NCBI GenBank assembly: GCA_963573385.1
Contig: CAUYLG010009007.1
Coordinates: 42,072-106,071 of the forward strand
DNA length: 64,000 bases
From: Cacajao melanocephalus
Taxonomy: Eukaryota > Chordata > Mammalia > Primates > Pitheciidae
Direction of reading: 5' to 3'
Shown here one piece after another: positions 35,748 through 49,700 of this stretch; position 1 is the first letter of the stretch; the number at the start of each line of letters is the position of its first letter. The translations under genes were made by a program, and so were the position numbers. The notes under the pieces were generated by a model. That model made no database searches, was not told the DNA's origin, and saw only the letters and a list, made by a program, of their open reading frames with translations.

Positions 35748-36400
35748 AACTTTCAAGCAGAAAGTATATGCAAAGGCCAAGAGACGTGAAATACTACTGC
35801 AAGTGTGAAGGGCCAAAATGGATCCTTGTCACTGGAGTTCAGAAGAATATGGCATAAGGAGTGGTGAGAAGTGAACAGTAGGGTGAGGCTAGACCATGAA
35901 GGCCCTGAAAGCCTTGCTGAGGAGCTAAGACTCACCTGTAGGGTTTACATAGAGGAACGAGTCTGGCAGTAAGCATAAAGAATAGGTTGGCGAAGGCCAG
36001 GATGGGAGGGAAGGAAACTAATTAAGTGATATCTGTGAAGTAGATGAAGAGAGAAAGGAAAATCACAAGGACTGGGGCCAAAGCATCAACTGGATTCATG
36101 GCTTGGGGGTTCATTCCAAGAAGGCAGGCAGATGCATGAAACAAGTTAAGAGATAAACATGGAATGACTTGGTGATTGATTACACATAAGATGAGAAGGA
36201 GACACATTCAAATGGAATTGCTGAGATTTCTAGCTTGGGTGACCAGATGCATGGTGATTTCACCATATGGGAGGGAGAGCTGAAGTGTGTGCTTACAGGA
36301 TGGGAAGGGAATGATGAGCTCAGTATGGGACATACTGAGTTGAATTAAATTGAGTAAGACATATTGAGTGAATCCAGAATAGGTCTCTAACAAAGATTAA
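35748..36400 (-). mobile_element. L2 LINE, antisense, second part
   Basis: 'agtatatgcaaaggcc', 'ccctgaaagccttgctgag', 'gacttggtgattgatt', 'ctagcttgggtgaccag' and 'gatgagctcagtatggg' follow the reverse complement of L2 ORF2/3' sequence over about 650 bp. Confidence 0.82.
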
Positions 36401-36859
36401 ATTTGATAATGTTCATGGACTGCTTCATAAACTACAAAAAACCTAATTATCTTCATTATTATTGCCATTAGCTTACAGTATGGGCCTCACAAGTTCTTAT
36501 TTAACCTCTCTCACCCTTAAATTTTCCACCCACTTCAATGGGGATAATAATCACTTTCCAATTCTAATTCATAAGGATGCATGGGTATAAAATGAAATTG
36601 TCTATGAAACATCACATTCTTTCTGGGAAAGATACACAAATCCAACATAATACTATTAAATGGCGTTAAATTCAAAGAGACGAGACAGTTTACAACAATG
36701 ATTTCCACAGTGTTTAATAATGAGAAGACAATTATAGCTCTGAAATGCATGGTTTAACACAAGAACTAGATCACCATAATACTTTTAATCACATAAATGA
36801 AAACTTAGTTTTTCAAACTGACATATGTCTGTTTTGAGGACTCTTTCCCAGAAGACAAA
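36401..36859. other. Unassigned AT-rich sequence
   Basis: No repeat or gene recognised. The minus-strand ORFs near 36535-36750 have no motif. Confidence 0.55.
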
Positions 36860-36925
36860 ATGTTGTGTGTGTTTTTGTATGTGTATACTTTATATATGTG
36901 TGTATACATATGTGTGTGTGCATTT
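36860..36925. repeat. (TG)n/(TA)-rich microsatellite
   Basis: Interrupted TG and TATG runs. Confidence 0.85.
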
Positions 36926-37745
36926 AAAATTGTGCAATCCTTCATCTGTACAGATGGTAAATAAACAATTTAGTTAAAAGCCTGAGTCCCTGGAGTTGGT
37001 TGCTATAATAAAACCGAGGCAGTAATACTTTTTATAAAAAATTTTCACACTTTAATGTAAACTCTTGATATCTTGGATCAGAAGAACTGTCTCATAGGAA
37101 ATAATCAAAGTCATAATTAAGGACTAACAATTATTCAAGGTATTTGAAGAAATCCATTTGGGTCTCAAATGATGCAGATTCTTGTTTGCATCGTTTTTTG
37201 AATTACTGCTAATCCCTTGTGATATACCGATTAGGAAATCACAATGGAAACGGTTAGTTGGAATCCTGTTTTGTAGTACTAATAATCTTGGTGCCTCCAA
37301 GAACCAGACAGTCCTTGTATTCATGCATCTAAAAGTTCATTTCTGTTAGAGAAAACAAGACTTCATTTACTCCATTCCCCATCTCCAGGCAGAGATTCCT
37401 AAATTTCTTCCTGTAACACATTTTATTCTTTAACAGTCCTCATCATTTGCAAATATGTCCTCTAATCTCATCTAAATCCACTGTTAGGCACCATCCAGAG
37501 CTAGAAATGTTGAGAGAAAAATTATTGACTAGTAAGTAGAGAAGAAAACTCCTTAGTCTAAAATTTAAAAAAGTCCACTAGGCCAGATTCTCACTGTATA
37601 TTCCTCAGTGACATATGCAGAGGACATGTGGCACATTCACACAGTGCATGGGCATTTCTCACAACTGTCTTCTTAGAAAGGGAAAAATTCTTTCTTATTG
37701 GGTACTTATTTTCACACTTGGGTCTGCAAGATATAAAATATTTCA
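36926..37745. other. Unassigned sequence
   Basis: No repeat recognised. 37120-37330 is complex and could be constrained, but I see no coding or RNA feature. Confidence 0.45.
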
Positions 37746-37750
37746 TATCA

Positions 37751-38056
<306 letters not shown>

Positions 38057-38082
<26 letters not shown>

Positions 38083-38182
38083 GTATATATATGTATATAT
38101 ATATTTATATGTATGTGTATATATATATATATACATATATACACACACACACACGTGTGTGTGTATATGTATGTATATATAA
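38057..38182. repeat. (TA)n-(CA)n-(TG)n microsatellite grown from Alu tail
   Basis: About 125 bp, almost wholly alternating purine/pyrimidine, and partly self-complementary: CA repeats at 38140-38153 face TG repeats at 38155-38164 within TA flanks. Confidence 0.93.
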
Positions 38183-38644
38183 TGTCAAAGGGAATAAGAT
38201 GAGAAATCCTATGGCCACATGACATCACCTTGTTGGTGCCTCCCTAGGAAGGCCCCCTGGAACGAAATCTGCCAGCTGTAATTCTCTTTGCCAAATTTAC
38301 CAATTTATTATTTCCCTCTGGCTTATGGTTCTCTCCTGCTAAAAATGAGGGTTAAAAACAAGATTTTCTTCCAGCAAAAGCTATTGTTCACATACTGAAA
38401 ATGTTTCCACGACAGTTCTATTTGTGAACCTTAGCCACGAGTGTAGATTTAGCAACATATATCCTCAGACTAAAACTAAACATAAAAAATTATTGAAACC
38501 ACATATAAGCAGCAAATAATTCTGTTTGAAACAAACCAAGATATTTATAAAGTTTTATACAGAAGACAAATCTACATGGACCTCATTCATTGTGAGTCAA
38601 GAGGGTACAGTGCTCACATATCCACTTGGCAAAAATGAGAACAC

Positions 38645-38850
38645 TAACAGCAGTTAGCAGTGCCAAGGCTTTACGTATATTATCTCATCTAATTTTCAAA
38701 ACAGCCCAGTGAGGTAGGTACTATCATCTCTGTTTTTCAGACGAGGAAACTGAGATACAGGGAAGTAACTCATCCAAAGTCGCATAGATAATAAACGGTA
38801 GGGATGGGATTTGAACCCAGGTAGCCAAGTTCCAGAATCTGTACCCCTAA
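38645..38850 (-). repeat. MIR SINE, antisense, well preserved
   Basis: 'gtgaggtaggtactatcat', 'cagacgaggaaactgaga' and 'gggatttgaacccaggtag'. 38183-38644 is unassigned. Confidence 0.92.
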
Positions 38851-38984
38851 TCACCATGGAGTGAAGATTCTTTCCAGTAATCCAACTAATATGCAGCCAA
38901 TCAAGATAATCTTGTTTTTGATTTCACAGCAAGACTATGTGTTTAATTTTCTGCATGATTGCCTCAATTACCCATTTAATCATC

Positions 38985-39240
38985 ATATTAACAATAACAA
39001 TAATCAAAGTGTTTTTATTGCATGTCAGTGATGTGCCTTGCACTATAATAGGCATGTTGCCTAGATCATCTCATTTAGTTGAATCCTTAAAAAATTCTAT
39101 GGAGGCAGAAATTTTCAGAGAGAAGAATTGAGGCAGAGAGAAGGTTTTACTGTCTTTCCTAAGGTCAAATCCAAGGTGATAGAGAGCCAGCATCCGGGCT
39201 TTATGGCCCATGCCATCTGATTAGAGTGCACTGCCCCTAT
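38985..39240 (-). repeat. MIR SINE, antisense
   Basis: 'gatgtgccttgcactataatagg', 'catctcatttagttgaatcc' and 'gagaagaattgaggcagag'. A 64-codon ORF (38937-39131) lies in it and is incidental. Confidence 0.8.
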
Positions 39241-39895
39241 CTCACTCTCTAGACATATAGAATGATGCTTCAAATGATGGTAAAAGTTTTATACTCATTT
39301 TTATGAGGTGCATGATTAATGGTACCTATGCAAACATATTGCATAACCAAGGCTTTCTCTGAAGGTTCACAGACCTAAACCTGAACATAATAGGGAGTTC
39401 ATTTTCTTCCTAGTCTCTGGAAAGCATGGTATTTTGTAAAGCACATAACAAATGCGTTTAAAATAAAAATGACAATTCATCATCAAATTTAGTGACACTA
39501 TCAAGCTCTGGTATAATGTTTTTTTCATCTATGTTTCACTGAATAATTAATTTCCAATTTTTTTCCTGACCTGTGAAAACATGACAGAAGTGATGCAGTT
39601 TAGTCAAGATGAATTAATCTTCCAAATACTATAGGCAAATATTCAAGCATTTCAGTGATGGTTAATAATCAATATTAAAAGATTTAATGGTATTTTCTTA
39701 TTCTTTGTTTATAACTAAAGCCACAAGTATTTCTGCATTATTAGTGAAGTTACTAAATATTGAAGACTCAAGGCTATGAAACAGAAATATCTGACATTAC
39801 CATGTTAAAGACAATAACTCATGTGTTTTTGCAATAGAAATATAACTAAATTAAAACATGCCCCAAAATAATAATGATATATACAAGATAGCAGT
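39241..39895. other. Unassigned AT-rich sequence
   Basis: No repeat or gene recognised. Confidence 0.55.
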
Positions 39896-39920
39896 TGTGT
39901 GTGTGTGTGTGTATGTGTAC
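39896..39920. repeat. (TG)n microsatellite
   Basis: About ten TG units with a short TATG end. Confidence 0.9.
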
Positions 39921-39959
39921 ATGAAAACTAAAGCTGGAAAAAGCAGCATAACGTTGTAC

Positions 39960-40224
39960 TCAACCTCATCTGCATGCCAAGTTACTTCCATTATGTTGCT
40001 CCATTTTCAAAACAAAACTTCTGCCTTATAGTACAAGAGAGCCACTCAAGCTCCAGCCAGTCAGTCCTGCTTTCTAGCTAGCTAGAAAAAGGAAGGAGGC
40101 AGAGGCCACTCCTTAAATGACATTTCCTGGAAGTCACTCAGATGCTTGTGCTTTATACCATTGACCTGAACTTAGTCCCAGTGCAACATCTAACTACAAG
40201 AGCAGGACTGGGAAGTTTGGCCAG

Positions 40225-40227
<3 letters not shown>
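39960..40227. repeat. Possible old interspersed repeat, unclassified
   Basis: 'atctaactacaagagcagg', then 'actgggaagtttggccag', resembles a common old repeat ('ctgcaa...ggctgggaa') that I cannot name. It ends at the A28 tract. Confidence 0.3.

Positions 40228-40255
<28 letters not shown>
40228..40255. repeat. Pure A28 homopolymer
   Basis: 28 uninterrupted A's with no Alu or L1 body before it. Confidence 0.97.
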
Positions 40256-40256
<1 letters not shown>

Positions 40257-41740
40257 AGTGAAAAGAGGAGGAAAATGAATCATTAGAAAGCAATTAAAAG
40301 ACTACCAGGTCTTAAAATGTAAAAAGATGAACACTTTTCCTTTAAAATGAGACATTACCCTAAGGCTTTGTAGGTATCCTTACCCCAAAATCTAGTCCCT
40401 TGGCAAGTATATAAAATCTAAAACCCTAGTTCAAATTGCATAATCCAGAACTAAAGATAGGTTGTTGTATATAGGAGTGATTGTTATGCTATTTAAAAAT
40501 TGTCTTTCATTGAGCCTCTATCACCAGGGTCTAGGAAAGGAGAGGGGGAAAAGCAGAGACAAATCATAGTTGTATGGTAAGACCTCTTCTGGTGAAGTTC
40601 ACCATCATCACCCATTAGCACAAACCAGTTCATCTGGTTTCCAACATCGAGCTGACAAACAGCAGAAATCTTAGACTTGACTAAACTCTAAGGGAAGGGG
40701 AAATATGAAACAGTAAAACCATCTGTTTGAGAACAAGAATCAAGGCTGGAATAAACAACCAAAGAAAAATCTGAGGTTGATACACCTACTTTTTGAAATA
40801 ATTGCCTGTTCCCATGGCTTAGTTCACATTTTTTCATGTTCAACTCACATGTGCATTCTCCTGTTCTTTCTTCCTTTCCTTTTATACTTTCCTGAGGAAC
40901 AAACCACCACTTCCCCAACCCCCATGAATGCTTATGAAAGCCAATGACACATAACATCCAAGCTCAGTGAGGAAGAACAAATAATCTAAGCATGAATGCA
41001 AATTTAAGCATAGGTATCAGGGTCCATAGTTATCATGACCTGTGAACGACCTGAAGACCAAAACTAGAGACTTAAAAGATCTCAGTGGAGTAGATTATTC
41101 AACACACTAATTCAAGTGGGAAAATAGATTCTTAGTATAATGGATAAACTAGAAAAGGCAGTCAATACTAACTTAATGATGAGACAAAGTGACAGGCCCA
41201 TTTTCAGACAAAGTTGTGGTCAAACTCTGGCTAAGCTAATTAGAGTTCTTGGTTAAAAACAAGAGAAATGAATTCTGGTTAACTAAACAGGAAAAGGATC
41301 TTGTTGAAAAAATATTGGCTAGACCACAGGGTCTTCAAGAAGGAAGAAAGGTTTGGAAAGCAGCCAGGAACCAAAGTTGGCTGCTGAGAAAAGAGCCATA
41401 TTATACCTAGAAACAGTCATGGAAACTCACCATCACAGGGTAGTACTTTTAGCTCTGCTACCTTTAGCTCCATTGGACACAGGATGCTGTCACTGTGGGT
41501 GAAATGAATTCTAAGTGGTTCCTGCACGTTTGTTTCAACTGTTCCACACTTTTCATTTCAGAAGGAAATGTCCATCAGCTTAGTAAATCTTAGGTCACGT
41601 TTTCAGGCTCTGTCAGAGTCTGAGAGAACAAGTACTTGGCCTCTTGAGCTTCTATATTAGAAGACTAAGCTGCACGTCGTCAAGGCTCACATCATTGCGA
41701 TTTTCCCCAAATAGAAATGTTAAGGTGTATGAACAGACAA
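40256..41740. other. Mostly unassigned, possible old repeat near 41270-41660
   Basis: No clear family. 41270-41660 ('ggttaactaaacagg', 'aaaatattggctag') vaguely resembles the 49370-49700 sequence. An 89-codon minus-strand ORF at 40688-40957 has no domain. Confidence 0.4.
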
Positions 41741-41744
41741 AAAG

Positions 41745-41930
41745 GGAGCTCTTCACATAGAATCTATGACTTACCAGATGTGTGATTGGAACAAGTTACT
41801 TTAACTCTGTGTCTCATCAATTCCATTACCTCTAAAAAGGGGATAATAATACATCTCTCACTAGGTCATTTTGAAGATGAAATGCAATTATATAAGTTAT
41901 GAGGCAAGTATTCAATACATTGGCCTAAAG
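41745..41930 (+). repeat. MIR SINE, sense
   Basis: 'gacttaccagatgtgtgattgg', 'acaagttactttaactctgtg' and 'aaaaaggggataataata'. Confidence 0.85.
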
Positions 41931-42269
41931 CGAAGTTGTGAAGAAAGAGCCTTTACCATAATTATAGAGGGAATTTGGAAGATTTGGATTAATTTCCAAA
42001 TTCTATTTACTCTGTTGATCTGAAGGCTTTAGAATGTGATTTGTTGATATGTCCCTTAAAATTCTTTTAATCTACCAATTTCTCCTGTTTTCCTCCCGCC
42101 TCCCTCTATCACCTATCTCTCCCTGTGATATTCTTATTGTTGAAGAAATCTGGTATTTTATTTTGAACCCTTTCTGATAGCCCAAATTTTTTTGATTTCC
42201 TCCCCATTTGGCATGTGGCTTGCTTGTCTCCCTGTATTTCCTGTGCTTTGATAGTTATATCTAGATGAG

Positions 42270-42646
42270 TGATATAGTTTCACTGCATCCCCATCTAAAT
42301 CTAATGTTGAATTGTAATCCCTAACGTTGAAGGAAGGACCTGGTGGGAGGTGATTGGATTATGGGGGTGGATTTCCTCCTTCCTGTTCTCGTGATAGTGA
42401 GTTCTCACAAGATCTGGTTGTTTGAAAGCATACATCACTTCCCCCTTTGCATGCTCTCTCTTGCCACCATGTGAAGACATGCTTGCTTCCCATTCACCCT
42501 TCTGCCTTGATTGTAAGTTTCCCGAGGGCTCCCCAGCCTTGCCTCCTGTACAACCTGTGGAACTGTGAGCCAAGTCAGCCTCTTTTTAAAATAAACTCCC
42601 CAGTCTTAGGTAGTTCTTTATAGCAGTGTGAGAACAGACTAACACA
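42270..42646 (+). mobile_element. Solo LTR of MST/THE1 type (ERVL-MaLR)
   Basis: A complete LTR, TGATATAGTTTC...GACTAACACA, with 'ggacctggtgggaggtgatt', 'ctcgtgatagtgag' and 'gaactgtgagccaagtc' and a polyadenylation-like 'aaaataaactcc'. The flanking ATGAG/ATAAG (42265-42269 and 42647-42651) is a decayed 5-bp TSD. A 90-codon antisense ORF is incidental. No retroviral genes adjoin it. Confidence 0.93.
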
Positions 42647-42659
42647 ATAAGTGATCGAA

Positions 42660-43312
<653 letters not shown>

Positions 43313-44495
43313 TTGGAGATGGGTCTTTTAGTTAGTATTAAAAACATTTGGATTTGAATATATTAGAGGTGTTTTAAACCACTTTAGTTATTATCCTTAC
43401 TAATGCTCAAATTGTCTCTCCCCTCTTTGGATAGTGAGAGCCTATTCTAGTAGCTGCATAAGTCCTTTTGACAGGACCTTAGTAGTTTTTGATAATTTTG
43501 TTAATAATTTGACTTTTTTTTTTCTTATCCACCTGAGATAATAAAATTTGCATTTTAAGATACCAAAATGTTCCTACGCACCACCTCCAGTTACAAGATC
43601 CCATCATCCATTCCTTCGAGGTTACTTTTGCATCCATCTCTTCTTTCATTTTCCTTTGCCTGGAGTCAAGTTCAATTCATAATGGCCCCATCATGAGATT
43701 GTTAACAGTTCCTCTTTTACTCTTTTAAAAGTCTTTTCTCTTCATCTGCACCAGAGACACTTATCAAAAAAAAAAAAAAAAATCTGGCTCTGCTGGCCCC
43801 AGTTTATTCTGAATTTCCTGACACCTAACTCCACTTTGATGACTTTGTTGAAGCTGATTCATAATTTCCACTTCTGAAAATTCCATGAACATTATCAGGG
43901 CTCAGCAGAAGCCACCTCCCTCCAGGAGTTTTTACAGGCCATGAACCACCTTTATTTGCCTTTTTCTTCTGATGTTTTTCACTCAACACTCATATCTAAG
44001 TTATTTATTTACATGTCTGTGTAGCATTGAATGAAAGAGTAACTACAAACATAAAATAACTCAGATCAGAGCTATGTTACTATTATTTCCAATATTCAAT
44101 TCCTTTATTTTAAAAAATGTTTAAAAGATACTAGACTAATAACATCTTCTGGCACCTGTTTCCCAATTCTCCAGTGAGATGTAAATGAGCTATAGGCCCT
44201 AAAAAGCACATCTAAGCAGTGATTCAAATGCTTTATCTTGCACTTGACATATTAATTTTGTACAAAGGAAATGAGCTGAATTCCTAAATGAACAGTAGGA
44301 CAAATGGGAAAATATCACTGTGATCAATGCCACTTTTATAATGTCTTTCTGAAAGAAGAAAAGAAAAAGAAAGAACTTCTAAAATATAAAGTATAATTCT
44401 ACCAGGTCAAGTCAGAATGAGTTCCATCATACTCAATTACATTGTTTTCATTAGTTACGGCCTATGGCCAAGGATATACTGATACTCTTTTGAGA
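43313..44495. other. Unassigned sequence with an A17 tract
   Basis: No repeat recognised over about 1.2 kb. A pure A17 run lies at 43766-43782 without a retroposon body that I can identify. Confidence 0.5.
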
Positions 44496-44504
44496 AAGCA
44501 TCTA

Positions 44505-44798
44505 GGGCTGGTCACGGTGGCTCACGCCTGTAATCCTAACACTCTGGGTGGCTCAGGTGGTTGGATCACCTGAGGCCAGGAGTTCAATACCAGCCTGGTC
44601 AACATGGTGAAACCCCATCTCTGCTAAAAATACAAAAAAATTAGCTGGACTTGGTGGCAGGTGCCTGTAATCCCAGCTATTTGGGAGGCTGAGGCAGGAG
44701 AATCACCTGAACATGGGAGACCAAGGTTGCAGTGAGATCACACCATTGCACTCCAGTCTGGGCAACAAGGAAAAACTCCATCTCAAAAAAAGAAAAGT
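44505..44798 (+). mobile_element. Full-length AluS-like element
   Basis: It starts with a diverged GGCTGGTCACGGTGGC and ends in an A-rich tail. TSD AAGCATCTA at 44496-44504 and 44799-44807. Confidence 0.93.
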
Positions 44799-44821
44799 AA
44801 GCATCTAAAACATACATGACA

Positions 44822-45128
44822 GCCAGGCACGGTGGCTCATGCCTATAATCCCAGCCCTTTGGGAGCCTGAGGCGGGCAGATCACTTGAACCCAGGAGTTT
44901 GAGACCAGTCTGGGCAACATGGTAAAACTGTCTCTACAAAAAATACACAACTTAGCCAGGTGTGGTGGTGCATGCCTGTAGTTCCAGTTACTTGGTGGGG
45001 GGCTGAGGTGGGAGGATAGCTTGAGCCTGGGAAGTCAAGGCTCCAGTAAGCTGTGATCTTTCCACAACACTCCAGCCTGGGCAACAGAGTGAGAGCCTAT
45101 CTCATTAAAATAAGTAAATTTTTAAAAA
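44822..45128 (+). mobile_element. Full-length AluJ-like element
   Basis: It starts 'gccaggcacggtggctc', has a J-like right monomer, and is flanked by TSD ATACATGACA (44812-44821 and 45129-45138). It sits only 14 bp after the previous Alu's TSD, in the same orientation. Confidence 0.93.
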
Positions 45129-45138
45129 ATACATGACA

Positions 45139-46079
45139 AAATAAGTAAAAAGAAAGATTAAATTCTCTCATATTGGTGTCATTTTATGCCCAACCTACTG
45201 CTGCTCCATTCCCTGCATGTGAGCATTTTCAAGGCCATTACAAAAAAGTATTTGGAATAAATGAAAATGCAGAAATATCACCTCATGTAAAGTTATTTGC
45301 TTGTCACCAACTCCAACTCAAGTTTAACACTTCCTAAATTACACAAATTGAGAGAGAATCTTTGTGGTTGGAATGATAGACTAAAATTACAAACCTCCCT
45401 ATTAAAACAGTAACTTTCTCTTTATGCATTCCTTTCATAGTTTTGCCTTGTGAAGGTCATGGCAAGCAATCAATGTATTGGTGGCAGGAACATTCATCTT
45501 TTTTGGTGCAGTGAATTTTGCTCTGTAGTTTCAAATATAAAGAGTGTAATTTTAAGCTTCAAATCACACTTCTCTGAAGGAAGACACTCTTATTAAAGAC
45601 AAATACAATGTTGGGAAATGACTATAGGATTGGGTCTTCTCTGCTGTCAAGGAATATCTCCATATTCCAATGAGAAAGGTACTAATGGCTATCTTAAGGT
45701 CTTTATACTTGCCTTCCTATTGATATGGGTGAGAAATATCACTGGGTAGTGAAAAATCTAGGTTCAAAAGATTGCATGTTATCTTTTGGTTGGCTGGGAT
45801 TGCGTAGTCATAAGTAACAAGAAGTTTCATTTTTCCGATCTCTTCCCAATATAAAGCATCTACTTGGAGCCTGAAAAATATTTCCTGTTTGTGCATGGTA
45901 AGTTCTTCATTTAAAAAGGCAAAGAGTAAAATTAAAATAGAGATGGAGGCTAGTTTTCTAAACTTTTTTTAAAAATTGGCTTTCCTTTATATTTTATGCA
46001 TTTTTATTTTAAAGACTCAAACATGGAAATATTTATTCAATACATGTTCAATCTTTTAGTCTGAGATGTGTTATTTATT
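45139..46079. other. Unassigned sequence
   Basis: No repeat, RNA or coding signal recognised over about 0.9 kb. Confidence 0.55.
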
Positions 46080-47625
<1,546 letters not shown>

Positions 47626-47629
47626 AATT

Positions 47630-47762
47630 AGGGATAATGTGGGGAGAAATACTAGATATAGGTGATGAGGAGGAAGGCGGCAAACCACATTGCCATGTAT
47701 GTACCTATGCAACAATCTTGCATGTTCTTCACATGTACCCCAGAACCTAAAATGCAATTTTA
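47630..47762 (+). mobile_element. L1P 3' UTR fragment
   Basis: 'ggggagaaatactaga', 'ggcggcaaaccacattgcc', 'gtacctatgcaacaatc' and 'gtaccccagaacctaaaa' are the L1P 3' end, with a (TA)n tail next to it. Confidence 0.88.
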
Positions 47763-47790
47763 CATATATATATATATATATATATATATG
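47763..47790. repeat. (TA)n microsatellite
   Basis: About 13 TA units in the tail of the L1 fragment. Confidence 0.93.
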
Positions 47791-47799
47791 AATAAAAAA

Positions 47800-49090
47800 A
47801 TGCAAGAAGAGTCATGGATATTCTGAAAAGTATAATAAAAGGAACTTTATCAATATAGCCAAACTATCATAAAGCTACAATGACGGAATCATCATAGTTA
47901 TGGTGCAGGAAAAGAAAATTACATCAATAGCTTTCTACCCAGAGCTCAAAAATAAATTCAAATATTAATAAGAATTCAGTGCATTTGACATTTGCATTAT
48001 GCACTTATCCCAACTAGAGAGCAAATAGATTTAAACTATGATGTTGAACAACTAGCCAGTCATTTGAAAAGTCATTCATACGTCATTCATTACATCAATA
48101 CAAATTTCAAATGAGTAAAAAATATAAAGGTAAAAGAATAAAACACCATAAGTAGTAGAAGTTATGTGTGAGCAGTTTTATAATCTTTGGATAGAGAAGG
48201 TCTTTCGTTGCATGAAACCCAGAAATTATAAAGGGGTAAAGTAGATAGATTTTACTGCATTCAAAAATTCTGTTCAGCTAAACATAAATATGTCAAAACA
48301 ACATAACATACATAAAAGAGGTCCACCACAAATGACAAAACTTAAATTGCACAAACATGACAGTGTTAATACCACGAAAATAGCCCTTAAAACAAATAAG
48401 CATAACAATGGATGGAATGTAACAAATTTGTGAAACAAAAAAATATAAAGAGGCAATAAATATGTATAAAGGAAATGCAAATACAGAATTTTAAAAATAA
48501 CCCATTGAGTTGGCAAAGCAGAAAATAATGTCTACTTTTAACATGGGAAATGAGACTCACTCATGCTCCACTAGTAGGAGTGTAAATTTCTACAGATGCT
48601 TTGGAAATCGGTAACAGCATTTTAAATGTACATATTCTTTATATTAAGGACATACATATTTGGAGAAGTGTAGAAAGATAAGTACACAAAGATGTTCACT
48701 GCAGAATGTATAGTAAAAGAAAAAAAGAGAAATCAATACAACCAGTTAAATAATGTTACATCCATAAAATGGACTGCTACAAAGTCATTTAGAAGGCTTT
48801 ATGATTAAAGAAAGCTTTATATTTACTGACATGGAAACATTTCCTATATATAATGTTGTGCAAAAATGTAGGTTGCCAAACAATATATATAGAATTATTA
48901 ATTTTATATTAAAGTATACATATTGATCTCTATATATCCATGTAGATGTATAAATATATACTATGTACATAATGGATATCTTTGGGTGGTAAAACTAGGT
49001 GATTATTTTAAATCTCTATTTTATATATTTCCATATTATTTTACTTTTCTGTAATAAATTTTTGTTTAAAGAAACTGTAAAATTTAAGTC
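47800..49090 (+). mobile_element. Old L1M (ORF2 end plus 3' UTR), decayed
   Basis: 'catgctccactagtaggagtg', 'gatgttcactgcagaatg' and 'aaatggactgctac' follow the ORF2 3' order. AT-rich UTR sequence follows, ending near 'ttgtttaaagaaactg'. It is strongly diverged and has no ORF. Confidence 0.65.
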
Positions 49091-49369
49091 AGAATATTTT
49101 AATGAATTCATTTTGCTTATCTTTTTAGTTATAATAAAAGTTAATTTTGTGCTAAAACATGATTTATATCTAATCAATTAAGATTTGGCTTTTTGATTTT
49201 AACTAAATTAGGTGTAGAGTTAGGAAGAAATAAGAAGTTGCTTCCTACAAATAGAATTAAATTTTTATTTTATCTAAATATAAATATTCAAAACAAAGAG
49301 CTAAGACTAATAAATCCCAGAATTCCTGCTTTAAAGAGAAATACAGCAAGAGGTCAACAAGTTTTGGCT

Positions 49370-49700
49370 GTAAATAAAAAAAACACACAACTCAAACTGA
49401 CTTATACAACAAGACAATTGACTATTTTATTGGAAGTCCAGATGAGAGGCAGGCTCCAGATCTGGCTTAATGGTGTATGTAGCTTATTATTGTCATTAGG
49501 AACTCAAGTTATTTTTATAGCTCAGCAACTTCACTATCTTCAGCCTTGGCTTCAGCCTAAATTGAGTCTCCTCATGGTTCTAAGATGGCCAGTACCAGTT
49601 ACAGTATATGCTTCCTTCCATAGAGTCCATCAGGAGAGGCAGAGCAAAACTTCTCTCCTAAGTATGGAATACATGTCCTCCACTTTGGTCTGTCAACTTA
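49370..49700. repeat. Possible old interspersed repeat, unclassified
   Basis: 'actcaaactgacttatac', 'attttattggaagtcc' and 'aggcaggctccagatctgg' match a common old mammalian repeat that I cannot name. The 194-codon ORF (49193-49777) spans it, is low in complexity at its start, and has no recognised domain, so I do not call it a gene. Confidence 0.4.
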
